Positions 33,056 to 42,174 are shown, counted from the first letter of the stretch. The stretch is DNA of 64,000 bases from Streptomyces antnestii (GCF_004005495.1 NZ_RZYA01000019.1:1-64000); one strand, 5' to 3'. Notes: generated from the letters alone by a model not told the origin. Made by a program: numbers and translations.

Positions 33056-34561
33056 TCAGCTCCTGCCGATGGACTGGGCGTAGCGGAACAGGCCGGCGGG
33101 ATCGTAGCGGCGCTTGACCTCGACCAGCCGCTCGTAGCCGGCGCCGTAGTAGGCGCGGCGCCAGTCGCGCAGGTCGGGGTCGGGGAAGTTGACGTAAGCC
33201 GCTTCGGTGTCCAGGCGGTGACGCAGCAGCCGGTGGGCGGTACGGGTCTGCGCCAGCAGGTCGTTCACCGCGCCCGGCGCCGTCCCGGGCCGCCAGTGGG
33301 TGCCGATGTCGATGACGTACGTGGCGTCGCGGTGCGCGTAGGCGGTCTCGCCCCGGCCGGGAACGTCGCTGGTGCCACCCATGGCGAAGAGCGTCACGTA
33401 TCCGGTCGCCTTCGCGGCACCGGGGCGCCAGGTGCGGGTCCATTCGGCGATGTCCGCCACGGTGTCGGGGCTCAACCACCGGTCGGGGACGAGGGACTTG
33501 GAGGCGTAGCACTCGTTCGCGCCGGGTTTCTCCATGAGGTGGTCCTGCGCCGACCAGAATCCGCGTTCCTCGATGAAGGTGCGTGTGGGGCGCAGTGTCA
33601 GCAGCGGGGCGAGGAGGCGCCGCAGTGCGTCCTCGGGGCCGATGAACTGGCCGAGCACCCACAGACTGGTGGTGCCGTCTCCTGTGTGTTTGAAGCCGAC
33701 GCGCACGTCGAAGTCGCCCGCGCCGTCCGCCGCGAGGATGTCCTGGACTTCCTCCACGACGTCCACCGCCGGCGTCAGGCTGAAGGTGAGGTCGAAGACG
33801 GTCGCGCGCAGTCGCCCGACGGGCACGGCGTCGAAGCTGAAGGCGGTGTTGATGCCGAAGTTGCCGCCCGCCCCGCCCCGGCAGGCCCAGAACAGGTCGG
33901 CGTTCTCGTTCCCGGCGGCCCGCACCAGGGTGCCGTCGGCGAGCACGACGCGGGTCTCGGTGAGCCGGTCACAGGTCAGGCCCCATTTACGGTCGTTGAA
34001 ACCGAGCCCGCCGCCGAGCGTGAGGCCCGCCACGCCGACGCCGCCGCAGCGTCCGCCGGGAAAGTACAGATTGGCGTCACGGGCCGCGTAGACGTCGGAG
34101 TTGGTCGCCCCGCCGCCCAGGTGGAGGCTGCGGCCCTGCGGCGTCACCGTCTTCATGGCCCGCAGGCTGATGACGAGTCCGGTGGTGGTCGAGTAGCCGG
34201 CGTAGTTGTGCCCGCCGGAGCGCGGAGCGAAGGGCACACCGTGCTTCGCGGCCCACCGCACCGCCTTCTGCACATCGCGTTCGGTGGCGCACGCGACGAT
34301 TCCCGCCGGCCGGACCGCGGCGTACCGCTGGTTGTCGCCCGTGGCGTGGGCCGGGTAGCCGGGCTCACCGGGCCGGTAAAGGCGGGCGGCGGGGCTCAGG
34401 CCGCGGCGCAGCTCCCGCCACGCGCCCGCGTCGGCGCCCTGCCCGGCGTAGGCCGTCTCGGGGGCGGCCGATGCCGAGCCGGTCCCGTATCCCTGGGCGA
34501 GCGCGGCCGCGCCCGCCACCGCCGCGCCTCGGCGCAGGGCGGCTCGTCGACTGATCTGCAC
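33056..34561 (-). CDS. secreted FAD-linked oxidase (berberine-bridge type) with bicovalent flavin
   Basis: 501 residues from GTG 34561 (GGAAAG site). A Tat signal opens the protein (SRRAALRR, then an alanine-rich segment), so it is exported folded. The FAD domain has RSGGHNYAGYS with H118 and GGRCGGVGVAG with C172, the two residues that bind FAD covalently at 8-alpha and C6. A C-terminal BBE segment (YYGAGYERLVEVKRRYDPAGLFRYAQSI) closes it. Such enzymes oxidise sugars, oligosaccharides or alkaloid-type alcohols. It stands alone beside a divergently placed repeat region. Confidence 0.92.
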   Translation of the reverse strand: MQISRRAALRRGAAVAGAAALAQGYGTGSASAAPETAYAGQGADAGAWRELRRGLSPAARLYRPGEPGYPAHATGDNQRYAAVRPAGIVACATERDVQKAVRWAAKHGVPFAPRSGGHNYAGYSTTTGLVISLRAMKTVTPQGRSLHLGGGATNSDVYAARDANLYFPGGRCGGVGVAGLTLGGGLGFNDRKWGLTCDRLTETRVVLADGTLVRAAGNENADLFWACRGGAGGNFGINTAFSFDAVPVGRLRATVFDLTFSLTPAVDVVEEVQDILAADGAGDFDVRVGFKHTGDGTTSLWVLGQFIGPEDALRRLLAPLLTLRPTRTFIEERGFWSAQDHLMEKPGANECYASKSLVPDRWLSPDTVADIAEWTRTWRPGAAKATGYVTLFAMGGTSDVPGRGETAYAHRDATYVIDIGTHWRPGTAPGAVNDLLAQTRTAHRLLRHRLDTEAAYVNFPDPDLRDWRRAYYGAGYERLVEVKRRYDPAGLFRYAQSIGRS

Positions 34562-34719
34562 GATGTGCTCTTTCCTGCCGCGTTGTCGGTGCGCACGCCT
34601 GGCGGACGCCGGGCTGACCAACCATCAGCCGTGGCAGGACGGGCACATGCCGTGACACTCCGAAAGACGATCATGGTTCACGCAGATGCGGACGACACGC
34701 TCGCGAGGTTGAGAACCGG

Positions 34720-34755
34720 CGGCCCGGCCGACTGGCCAACTGGCCGACCGGGCCG
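34720..34755 (-). terminator. GC-rich hairpin after the monooxygenase gene
   Basis: CGGCCCGG (34720-34727) pairs with CCGGGCCG (34748-34755) across a loop that also contains the repeated ACTGGCC. It lies 25 bp past the minus-strand monooxygenase stop. Probable factor-independent or structural terminator. Confidence 0.5.
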
Positions 34756-34779
34756 TGCCATCGCCCTGGGCGGGGGCGG

Positions 34780-35994
34780 TCAGGAAGGCTGGACCTCGTC
34801 GAAGAGGGCGAGTGCCTGGGAGGGGTCCGGGCTCACGAGGCGTTCCAGGCCGGCCATCGTGATGTCCGCCCACCTGCCGGCCCGTGCCCACATCCGTTCC
34901 TCGAAGGCGCGGACGGCATCGTCCAGTTCTCCGGGGCCGGGGGCGGCGGCGATGGACTCGGCGAGTTCGGCGCCTTCCAGCATCGCGAGGTTCGCGCCCG
35001 CCCCCAACGGGGGCATCAGGTGGGCGGCGTCACCCAGAAGCGTCACCCCGGAGACGTGGGCCCACGTGTGGGAGGCGGGAAGGACGTAGAGGGGGCGGTG
35101 GACGAAAGCCGTGCCGTGGCGCAGGAGTTCGAGGACGGGAGCGGCCCAGCCGTCGAACCGGGCCAGCAGGCTTGATCGCACCACCTCGACGCCGGCCAGG
35201 TCCAGGTCTGTGGGCCGGTCCAGACGTGCGGGCTGGTCCAGACGTGCGGGCTGGTTCAGGTCTGTGGGCTGGTTCAGGCCCGACTGCCCGTCCGGGTTCG
35301 CGTGCTGGTCCAGCGGCTCGCGGAACTGGGCGTGCACCTTGACGTGGCCACCGCTGTTGCGCTGGGCGACGATCGCACGGTTCACGCCGTACACCGCCAC
35401 GGAACCGTCGCCGACCAGCCGGGCGAGGTCGGGGTGACGGGTGTCGATGTCGTCCAGGGAGGTCTCGACCGAGGTGACGCCGGTGTACTGCGGTGTCGCG
35501 GACGAGACCGTGGGGCGGACCCGGGACCAGGCACCGTCCGCACCGATCACGAGGTCGTACGTCTCCTGTCGCCCGTCCGCGAAATGGACCACCACGCCGT
35601 CCGGGGTCTCCGGCACCACCTCCGTCACGCCCCGCCCCCACTGCACCTCCACAGGCCCGAGCAACAGGTCACGGAGTTGCCTGCGGTCGATCTCGGGATT
35701 GGCCCGGTCGCCCGGTCGGGGTTGCCAGTCGCGGAGAACGGTCCCGTCGGTGTCCAGGATGCGCATGGCCTGCCCCTCGGGACGGGACAGCGCCTGGAAC
35801 TCCGCGAGCAACCCCGCCTTCTCCAAGGCCAGTTGACCCAGCCCCTCGTGCAGGTCCAGCGTGCCGCCCGCGGGACGGGCGTCGCGGGCGGGATCGCGTT
35901 CGAGGACGGTGAAAGGGTGACCGTGACGGTTCAGGACGCGGGCGAGGGTGAGTCCGGCGGGGCCACTGCCGATCACGGCGATTCGGGGTCTCAT
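34780..35994 (-). CDS. FAD-dependent aromatic/TetX-like monooxygenase
   Basis: 404 residues. FAD motif IGSGPAGLTLARVL (8-21) followed by ERD, then DG motif region VIGADGAWSRVRP and GDAAHLMPPLGAGANLAMLEGAELA. This is the TetX/PHBH-like flavin monooxygenase group, which hydroxylates aromatics or drugs with NAD(P)H and O2. A Gln/Asp-Pro tandem repeat (LNQPTDLNQPARLDQPARL, about residues 238-263) interrupts the middle and is not part of the family core. The first 16 codons and upstream DNA are duplicated at 50156-50287. Confidence 0.88.
   Translation of the reverse strand: MRPRIAVIGSGPAGLTLARVLNRHGHPFTVLERDPARDARPAGGTLDLHEGLGQLALEKAGLLAEFQALSRPEGQAMRILDTDGTVLRDWQPRPGDRANPEIDRRQLRDLLLGPVEVQWGRGVTEVVPETPDGVVVHFADGRQETYDLVIGADGAWSRVRPTVSSATPQYTGVTSVETSLDDIDTRHPDLARLVGDGSVAVYGVNRAIVAQRNSGGHVKVHAQFREPLDQHANPDGQSGLNQPTDLNQPARLDQPARLDRPTDLDLAGVEVVRSSLLARFDGWAAPVLELLRHGTAFVHRPLYVLPASHTWAHVSGVTLLGDAAHLMPPLGAGANLAMLEGAELAESIAAAPGPGELDDAVRAFEERMWARAGRWADITMAGLERLVSPDPSQALALFDEVQPS
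35205..35285 (-). repeat. coding imperfect 18-bp tandem repeat in the monooxygenase
   Basis: Units of about 18 bp containing CTGGTCCAGACGTGCGGG or CTGGTTCAGGTCTGTGGG repeat four to five times and encode alternating LNQPTD and LDQPAR. The insertion adds about 25 residues between the substrate and FAD halves. Likely slippage; the reading frame is kept. Confidence 0.75.
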
Positions 35995-36078
35995 GTCGAT
36001 ACAACGTACGGCCCCTCACCGAGCCGGTCCCTCCGTTTGCCGGTTTAACGGATGTCGTGGTCGGGGTGGGTCCGGTCG
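35947..36078 (+). repeat. left copy of the 132-bp direct repeat bordering the island
   Basis: Identical to 50156-50287 at 131 of 132 bases (A at 36048 versus C at 50257). It covers the first 16 codons of the monooxygenase, the intergenic DNA, and the last codons of an HxlR gene whose complete copy sits at 50254-50685. The repeats share orientation and bracket about 14.1 kb. Confidence 0.9.
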
Positions 36079-36475
36079 GTTGCCGCCGTAGACCTCATCG
36101 CCCGCGACCCAGCCCACACGGTGCGTGGCCGCACGGACATGGCATTCGGTCCTGCCGTTGCTGGACTTCGAAGGCCGACCCAGCGGGGTCGTACAACTGC
36201 GCGGCCTGACCGGCATGACGTCCGGCGAGCAACAGGCCCGTCTGGTACGGGACCTCGCGACGCCCGTCTCCCAGTGCACCCTCGCGGCACCGGGCGAGCA
36301 GGTGACCGAAGTCCTGTCACGGCTCGGCACCGGCGGCGGGCTGCCCGTCCTGGCCATGGACGGAGGTCGCCTCGACGGCATCGTCACCGCACACGACATC
36401 GAACGGCGCTACCAGCGACACCAGGGGACGAGAGCACCCGAATACGGAGCGGGCCGCCAAGAGATCACCACGTAG
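36079..36475 (+). pseudogene. CBS-domain tail of a site-2 metalloprotease, truncated and frameshifted
   Basis: Starts exactly where the left direct repeat ends. Frame one reads VAAVDLIARDPAHTV (CBS linker of the M50/Rip3-type family), then a deletion and frameshift lead into HSVLPLLDFEGRPSGVVQL and a second CBS domain to a stop at 36475. The membrane-embedded protease half is missing. In M. tuberculosis the related Rip3 (Rv2625c) belongs to the DosR regulon. Confidence 0.7.
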
Positions 36476-36657
36476 GGCACCGTCGGCGAGCACCCTGCAC
36501 CTCCAGCTCGTGCAGACCGTGTCGTCGTGCACGAAGCAGGATTTCCGGCGATCAACGCAGTCCACCCGCGCCACGGCCTCGGGATGCGGCAGGCTCCGAC
36601 GGCTGCGACCGTGGATGAAGAGTTCACCCGGATCGGCGAAACGGACGGGAGGCGGCC

Positions 36658-36882
36658 ATGATCACGGCCCACCCTTCGCTCCTGCGAGAGCTGATCGAAC
36701 GCTGTGAAACGCTCCGGCACCGCCTGGCCGCTCACCACAGCGCCGAGACCGCCCGCCAGCTTGAGGACGCCACCTACACACTGTGTGTGATCACTGGCAC
36801 CCACCAGCTGGACACGGCGCTGTCCGCCGCACACCGGCAGATGACCGGTTCCATGAAACGAGAACAGCCACTCCGCCACTGA
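36658..36882 (+). CDS. DUF5133 small protein
   Basis: 74 residues. HPSLLRELIERCETL start and YTLCVITGTHQLDTALSAAHRQM tail match the short DUF5133 proteins of Streptomyces, which have no assigned role. ATG 36658 follows GGGAGGCGG. One of the few unbroken genes at the left of the island. Confidence 0.75.
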   Translation: MITAHPSLLRELIERCETLRHRLAAHHSAETARQLEDATYTLCVITGTHQLDTALSAAHRQMTGSMKREQPLRH

Positions 36883-36967
36883 AATGCGGCGGCACCGCTC
36901 GCGGCACTCAGACGCCTTCCCAGGCTGCGGGGGGCCAGAAATCCTTGAGCGAAGGAGAATCTCAACC

Positions 36968-37162
36968 ATGGCTGAAGGCAGAGTTGAGGTCTGGTATTCG
37001 GAGGCGGGCCAGGGGTTCATCCGGGACGACGCAGGCGACGGGCTGGACTTTTCCTTGGATGACCTCTTGAACCCTGACGAGTCCCTGACTCTGCGCCAAG
37101 GGGACAGAGTCGAATACAGAGTCGAGGAAGGCACGCACGCGACCGCGGTCGAGAAGGCCTGA
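36968..37162 (+). CDS. cold-shock-like small OB-fold protein
   Basis: 64 residues: GRVEVWYSEAGQGFIRDD, then LRQGDRVEYRVEEGTHATAVEKA. The strand order follows cold-shock domains, although the RNP1 aromatic triplet is weak (GQGFI). Probably binds single-stranded RNA or DNA. ATG 36968 follows AAGGAG. Confidence 0.65.
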   Translation: MAEGRVEVWYSEAGQGFIRDDAGDGLDFSLDDLLNPDESLTLRQGDRVEYRVEEGTHATAVEKA

Positions 37163-37193
37163 CCAGGGAGAGAGCCAGCCGTCGGATCCCGGC

Positions 37194-37406
37194 TCACCGT
37201 GCGCAGCCGACATCCAGTATTTCGACCACATTGCCGTGGGCTGTGTAGATGAGCCAGCACCACTCGCCGAACGCCGCTTTCAGGTTCTGGGCCTGGGTCG
37301 ACGTGTCCTTGCTCACCGCGTAGAGGAGCATGATGATCTCGTCGCGTGCCCCGTCCGGCACGTCGGAGATCACGTTGGCCACCATTTGGAGCATTACGAC
37401 TTGCAT
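37194..37406 (-). CDS. small hypothetical protein, faintly RelE-like
   Basis: 70 residues from ATG 37406. ARDEIIMLLYAVSKD and FGEWCWLIYTAHGNVVEILDVG loosely follow the strand pattern of RelE/ParE-type proteins, but no catalytic residues can be placed and there is no partner antitoxin. Function unknown. Confidence 0.35.
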   Translation of the reverse strand: MQVVMLQMVANVISDVPDGARDEIIMLLYAVSKDTSTQAQNLKAAFGEWCWLIYTAHGNVVEILDVGCAR

Positions 37407-37721
37407 GGCGTGCCCCCACATACGGGTGGGACCAGCGCAGTCGGCGCAGCTACTCACGCCGCCCCGCTCAACTAACGAGTGTAGGCCCACCTGTCCGCCC
37501 GCCACAGAGGCTGTTCAGCCGGGGGTCGGCATCGACGTCAGCATGGTGCGGTCCGATCCCGCCCGGCCTGGCGTCATCATGGCGAGCATCCACGCACACC
37601 CACGGAGCGGCCAGGAACACGAGCTACTCACCCGGCTCGATGGATACCGGGCCGGGGTGCCACCCCTTGGCGACAGCGACGGCCGGGCCTCATTTCACCC
37701 GGCAAGGCAGCGGCCGCCCTG
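37407..37721. other. 315-bp gene-free stretch in the island
   Basis: No frame on either strand has recognisable family content. It separates the small minus-strand gene from the epimerase fragment and may hold the missing, scrambled upstream part of that fragment. Confidence 0.4.
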
Positions 37722-37982
37722 GTGCACGGCGGCTGGTGTCAGGAGCACCGGCCCTTTGGCACACCGGTGCTCGTAACACCAGAGAGTGCCGAGCGCATCG
37801 AGGGCCTGGAATCCGGCAGTGCCGTCCTGGCGGGAACCGACACCCGCCGCATCGTCAAGGAAGCCACCGCCGCCCTCCTCTCCACCCCATACCGGCAGCG
37901 GGTGCGCTGCCCGCACGGAGACGGGCACGCCGCCGAACGGGCCGCTGCCGCCTGCGTCCGGTTCCTGGAGACAAGTCTGTGA
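37722..37982 (+). pseudogene. wecB: UDP-N-acetylglucosamine 2-epimerase, C-terminal fragment
   Basis: About 86 residues: GTPVLVTPESAERIEGLESGS, then GTDTRRIVKEATAALL and GDGHAAERAAAACVRFLE. This is the C-terminal quarter of the non-hydrolysing UDP-GlcNAc 2-epimerase (usual length about 370-390). The catalytic N-terminal part is absent upstream, so the fragment should be inactive. Confidence 0.75.
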
Positions 37983-38176
37983 CACGGTCGGCCGAGGATG
38001 GCGATCGGTGCCAACGCGCATGCCCCGGCAACCGCGGCGACGGTCCTGAGTGCGGCGTCAGCATCTTCGTGTCCTGCCTCTCCCTCTGCGGCGACGGCTT
38101 GGCCGTCGCACGGCAAGTGGGAGTACCGCGGCCCAGAGGGGCCTGCCGTGCGACGGTTTCGCGGCACGCACCGAGG

Positions 38177-38471
38177 TCAGCACTCGGTGATCTCGATGTG
38201 CCGCGACTTGGTGGCTTGCACCTTGGGCACGGTGACGGTCAGGACGCCGTCGTGCAGGGTCGCGTTGACCTTCTCCGACTTCACATCGGCGGGCAGGAGG
38301 CCTGGTACTCGAAACGGCCGGTGCGGCGGGCGCGGTGGCGGCGCCTTCCAGCAGCCGGTTCATACGCTCGAACAGATCCTCGACTCGGCGACGATGGGCT
38401 CACCCTCATCCGAAGCCGGGGAGCTACCTCTCCAGCAGGCTGCCGGGCCGACGTCGTACGAGTAGCGTCAT
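38177..38471 (-). pseudogene. Hsp20 small heat-shock protein, broken
   Basis: From the 5' side: TLLVRRRPGSLLER (the usual Streptomyces Hsp20 N-terminus), a stop, then RVEDLFERMNRLLEG in another frame. A large deletion in the alpha-crystallin core leads to RTGRFEYQA and finally LPADVKSEKVNATLHDGVLT to HIEITEC and a stop. At least two frame changes and an internal deletion. The chaperone is certainly dead. The M. tuberculosis homologue HspX is a DosR-regulon member. Confidence 0.8.
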
Positions 38472-39037
38472 CGCGGATCACCTCCGCGAGAGCGGGTCAT
38501 TCGGTCACTATCAACCGCAGGTGATCGCCTGTGCATGCCGCCCTCGTCGCAGGCAATGCCCAGGCGATCGATGAACGCCGGCTCGTTGTACGCCAGGACC
38601 CGCTGCAGCTGCTCCCGCCACTGCGTGTAGTGCACATCTGCGTCGGGGCGTTGTGGTGTCACGCCAGATCAACGAAAGGTGGCAGACAGGAGATGTCGGC
38701 CGGACGGGCAGAGTCTCGACTTCGGTTGCGGCACCTGGCCGCGGGCGTCGGCCGGGCGCCGCGGGATCACCCTTCCCTCCTGACCTTGACCACCAAGGCG
38801 TTCAGATGAAGATCAGGTGGGTCACTTTTGATACGCGTCGTCAGAGGGTCCGAGTTCCGTGCAGCAAGGCCCCGGCAATTCGACGATGCGTGGGAGAGAT
38901 ACTCGAGCCGCGAATGGCGCCCCTCGTGCAAGGTCAGATTGAGAACGGACGGCATTGCAATCTGCCCGAGCAGCAGTAGCTGCACGGGCAGAAGAGGGGG
39001 CGGCAGGCACCAGGACGCGCTCGTGCCCCGAGCGCCA
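38472..39037. other. 566-bp region with only weak short frames
   Basis: A 64-codon minus-strand frame (38468-38662, containing TQWREQLQRVLAYNEPAF) and a 72-codon minus frame (38767-38985) are the best candidates; neither shows a family. Composition from about 38800 to 38960 is less GC-biased than its surroundings. Probably degraded DNA. Confidence 0.4.
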
Positions 39038-39509
39038 TCAGAATTCGGCGCCGGCTCCCGCGGCGGCCGGTTCCTTCTCCTCCTCCGGCTTGTCGGCGAC
39101 GACGGCTTGGGTGGTGTGGAACAGCCCGGTGATGGACGCGGCGTTCTGCAGGGCGGAACGGGTCACCTTCGCGGGGTCGATGATCCCGGCGGCCAGCATG
39201 TCGACGTACTCGCCGGTGGCCGCGTCCAGGCCGTGGCCGGCAGGGAGGGCGCGGACCTTCTCCACCACGACACCGCCTTCCAGGCCCGCGTTTGCGGCGA
39301 TCTGCTGGAGCGGGGCGGCCAGCGCGCGCCGCACCATCTCCACACCAGTGCGTTCCTCGTCGTCCACCAGCTCGTCGAATGCCACCTCGGACGCCTTCAG
39401 CAGGGCCACGCCTCCGCCGGGGACAATGCCCTCCTCGACAGCCGCCTTGGCGTTGCGCACGGCGTCCTCGATGCGATGCTTGCGCTCCTTGAGCTCCACC
39501 TCGGTGGCC
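39038..39509 (-). pseudogene. groEL: GroEL chaperonin, C-terminal third only
   Basis: Reads ATEVELKERKHRIEDAVRNAKAAVEEG, GIVPGGGVALLKA, and on to DPAKVTRSALQNAASITGLF, ending AGAGAEF. It covers about the last 155 of 540 residues; the equatorial N-terminal and apical domains are gone. The 5' end stops abruptly at about 39509, where the sequence becomes an unrelated membrane-protein gene. Cannot form a chaperonin subunit. Confidence 0.88.
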
Positions 39510-39867
39510 CAGTCACCCGTGTCCCAGTGCGGTCGCTGGACGGCACCTGCGTGTGGCCCGTGCGCGCGGAGCCGTCCGGTGCCGTCCAGCGGACGGTGGC
39601 CCGGACCTGTGAAGTCCCCCGTGTCCGGTAGCTCTGGGCCTCGGCCCGCTCCCCCGTGACGACGGCCGTCACCTTCTGCCGCTCGGCGCGCTCCTGGGCG
39701 ATCAGGGAGACGACGGCGCCCGCCGTCACCACGCCCGCGATCACGCCGCCCACGACGGCGATCAGCCATGCGATCAGTACGACCCAGGCTTCGATGACGT
39801 CACTCCGTCGCCGGAGCGGGTTGCGCCGAAACCGCCACCATCGCACCGTCGTACGACGTGTCCTCAT
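39510..39867 (-). pseudogene. Rv1733c-like membrane protein, N-terminal part fused out of frame to groEL
   Basis: Starts at ATG 39867 with FRRNPLRRRSDVIEAWVV, one membrane helix (AWLIAVVGGVIAGVVTAGAVVSLI) and an extracytoplasmic domain to GTRVT near 39512. The second membrane helix and tail expected in the family are missing. Translation would run on out of frame through the GroEL remnant to 39397. A deletion most likely joined the two genes. Rv1733c is a DosR-regulon protein in M. tuberculosis. Confidence 0.75.
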
Positions 39868-40207
39868 CACCCGCCGGCACACCTCCTCGGGGGAGGAAAG
39901 ACGGCTCTCCAACCAGTGTGCTGCGCCTGTGGACTTGCCTGACGGTCCTGGCGGCAGCACCGGCTGGGCCGGTACCACAGATGGCGCTCACTCACCGATG
40001 TCGTCGATGTCGCGCGCCGGACGTACGCAGTCGCCCGAGCTGCCCTTACGCAGGCCCATGAGCCGGGGCATTCGGCTCAACGCGGGTGCGCGACAGCGCG
40101 GAGCGGTCGGGCGGGCGGATGCGGGAGCGTCTGTTTCGGGGCACGGTGGGGGTGGGGGGCGGAGCCGTATTCCGGCCGATTCTTCCCGAGCATCCGAAGG
40201 AACCGTG
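39868..40207. other. 340-bp intergenic region
   Basis: Lies between the divergent Rv1733c-like remnant and the helical protein gene. No gene or clear operator seen. Contains the TCCGAAGGA ribosome site of the plus-strand gene at its right end. Confidence 0.35.
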
Positions 40208-41206
40208 ATGTCCGTAGCCACAGATGTGCTCGTCCCGGCGCTGCGCGAAGTCCGTGAGGCCAAGTCGGCGCTTGCCGACCGCTTCAGAGCCCACCTCGCC
40301 GTCACGCCCCCCGGTGAACACCGGGATGTCCTCGAGCGTCGCCTGGGTGACGCCCGAGGCCACGCATACCGCATCGACGAACGCTTGGGAACCTTGCAGC
40401 CCCGCGGGCTGCTGCAGAGCGTCCTCGGGGGCGCCTGGCAGCTCACCGGGCAGGCCGCCCGGCTGCCCCTCGACATGGCCGCCTCCGTCCCGGGCGTCGT
40501 GTTCCGGAACCGGGGGACGGCAACGGAGCACCAGCTGCTCAAGAACGCCGAGAACGAGTACGCGGTCACCGCCCTGGCCCTGGCCCTGTGCCGGGCCGCC
40601 GAACGCATCGCCCAGGAGGCCGAGGACACCGTCAGCGCGGAACTGCTCACCTCCATCCGCCAGGACGACGAGGAGGCGCTGGCGGAGTTCGCCGCAGCCC
40701 TCGAACAGCATGCCGAGAAGTCAGTGGCGGCGTCCGCCGAGACGGCCGACGGCCTGAGCGTCAGTGGACCGGCGCAGGCGGTGCGTGACTGGAGCAGCTG
40801 GCTGCGGGAGACGGCCGAACGGATGCCGGGCGCCGACCGGCTCCAGGGTGCACCGCGGGGAGCCCTCATCAGCGAGGAGGAGCTGCCGATCCCCGACTAC
40901 CGCCGCCTCAGCACCAGGATGATCATCGACCGGCTGCCGCACCTGGCGCAGACGGACCTGGCCGTCGTCGGTGCGTATGAACGGTGCCACGCCGGCCGCC
41001 CGGCTGTCCTGAGCCGGATCGGCGCCCTGTTGGGACCGGTGCCCTGGCCCGGCTACGACAGCATGACCGCGGAGGAGGTCGTCAAGCGGCTCAGTGATGC
41101 CGAGCCTGCCCACTGCCGGCGCGTGCTGGACTATGAGCGCCGCCACCAGGCACGCTCTACCGTCCTGAAGGCTGCCGAGAGGGCAGCCGAACGAGTCCCT
41201 GCCTGA
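40208..41206 (+). CDS. uncharacterised helical protein with a C-terminal YERRH-type repeat domain
   Basis: 332 residues, no signal peptide or membrane helix. The first 230 residues are mostly long helices rich in Ala, Glu and Arg. The last 90 hold two similar segments, each ending in YE(R)xHxxR and VL (VGAYERCHAGRPAVLSRI and VLDYERRHQARSTVLKA), separated by PWPGYDSMTAEEVV. I know this tail from short actinobacterial proteins but not its function. ATG 40208 follows CGAAGGA. Intact within the island. Confidence 0.6.
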   Translation: MSVATDVLVPALREVREAKSALADRFRAHLAVTPPGEHRDVLERRLGDARGHAYRIDERLGTLQPRGLLQSVLGGAWQLTGQAARLPLDMAASVPGVVFRNRGTATEHQLLKNAENEYAVTALALALCRAAERIAQEAEDTVSAELLTSIRQDDEEALAEFAAALEQHAEKSVAASAETADGLSVSGPAQAVRDWSSWLRETAERMPGADRLQGAPRGALISEEELPIPDYRRLSTRMIIDRLPHLAQTDLAVVGAYERCHAGRPAVLSRIGALLGPVPWPGYDSMTAEEVVKRLSDAEPAHCRRVLDYERRHQARSTVLKAAERAAERVPA

Positions 41207-41298
41207 CCGGTCCGGCTCCGGCGAGGCGCCCGTGGTCGACCTGGTGAAGGTGGCGCCGCTGCTCGGGTACGGCTGCCGCTGCCGTACCCAGTGGCCGG

Positions 41299-42174
41299 TC
41301 ACAGGCAGGTGTGTCGCCGCTGGTAGGTCCACAGCTCGTCGACGAGGCTGAAGCCGAAGGAGTCGAAGAGCCGGGAAGCAGCCTCGCTCTCGGAGGTCGG
41401 CGGCATGTTGTCGATGACGAGCGCGGCCTCGACGGCACCCTGCTCCGCGAGCAGGGCGAAGGCCTGGCCGAGCAGCTTGCGGCCCAGGCCCCTGCCACGG
41501 TGAGTGGGACGGGTCTCGATCCAGTACACGGTCGCGGTGCGGTCCGGTCCGACGCTCACCACAGCCTCCGCGACCGGCTCGGCCCCGTCACGGATGATCA
41601 GCCGATGCCCCGGAGGGCACTCGCAGGGAAAGACATCGGCGACCAGCTTGGCCGGGGCCGGCCATGGCTCGCCCGGTAGCGTGCAGTGCAGGTAAGCGCC
41701 CCGACGGTGGCCTGTGAACCCGGCCTCCAGCAGTGCCTCGTGGGTCGCGGCGCGGCGGAGGTGTGGCAGGCCGCCCGGCCCCAGAGGGCCCGGCGGAGCG
41801 CCGACGAACGCGTCGATCTGCCGGCAGCGGGCGAGTTCGGCGAGTGCATGGCCGAGGAGGGTGCGCAGGGCGGGCAGATCCTCTCGGGCATACGCCCAGC
41901 AGATCACGCCGGTGCGGATGTCGGGCCACGACAGGAACGCGATGACGCCACGGGGGTGGTCCGCAGCGTCGGAAAGAACGCTGATCCTCGGCCGCTCCTG
42001 CGCAGCCCAGTCGGCCAGGGCCGGCGGGCCGCGCCGCGCTGCGGCCAGCTTCTCCTTGGTGCAACGCTGCTGCCCCGGCATTCGGTCGGCGTCGATCAGC
42101 TCACGCACGCCCGCCTCGTCCTCGGAGCGATACGGGCGTACGGTCGTGCTGCTGGGGCTGAGGAAAGACGCCAT
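41299..42174 (-). CDS. GNAT-family acetyltransferase, two-domain
   Basis: 291 residues. The C-terminal half carries the acetyl-CoA motif ETRPTHRGRGLGRKLL and a SRLFDSFGFSLVDELW end; the N-terminal half looks like a degenerate second GNAT fold. Substrate unknown. Convergent with the helical-protein gene. Confidence 0.8.
   Translation of the reverse strand: MASFLSPSSTTVRPYRSEDEAGVRELIDADRMPGQQRCTKEKLAAARRGPPALADWAAQERPRISVLSDAADHPRGVIAFLSWPDIRTGVICWAYAREDLPALRTLLGHALAELARCRQIDAFVGAPPGPLGPGGLPHLRRAATHEALLEAGFTGHRRGAYLHCTLPGEPWPAPAKLVADVFPCECPPGHRLIIRDGAEPVAEAVVSVGPDRTATVYWIETRPTHRGRGLGRKLLGQAFALLAEQGAVEAALVIDNMPPTSESEAASRLFDSFGFSLVDELWTYQRRHTCL

Noticed and set aside
37194..37406. Toxin-antitoxin system
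   Set aside because: The RelE resemblance is faint, catalytic residues cannot be placed, and no antitoxin gene adjoins.
36409..37419. 336-codon minus-strand frame in the island
   Set aside because: Crosses the DUF5133 and cold-shock-like genes in antisense; composition fits a shadow.
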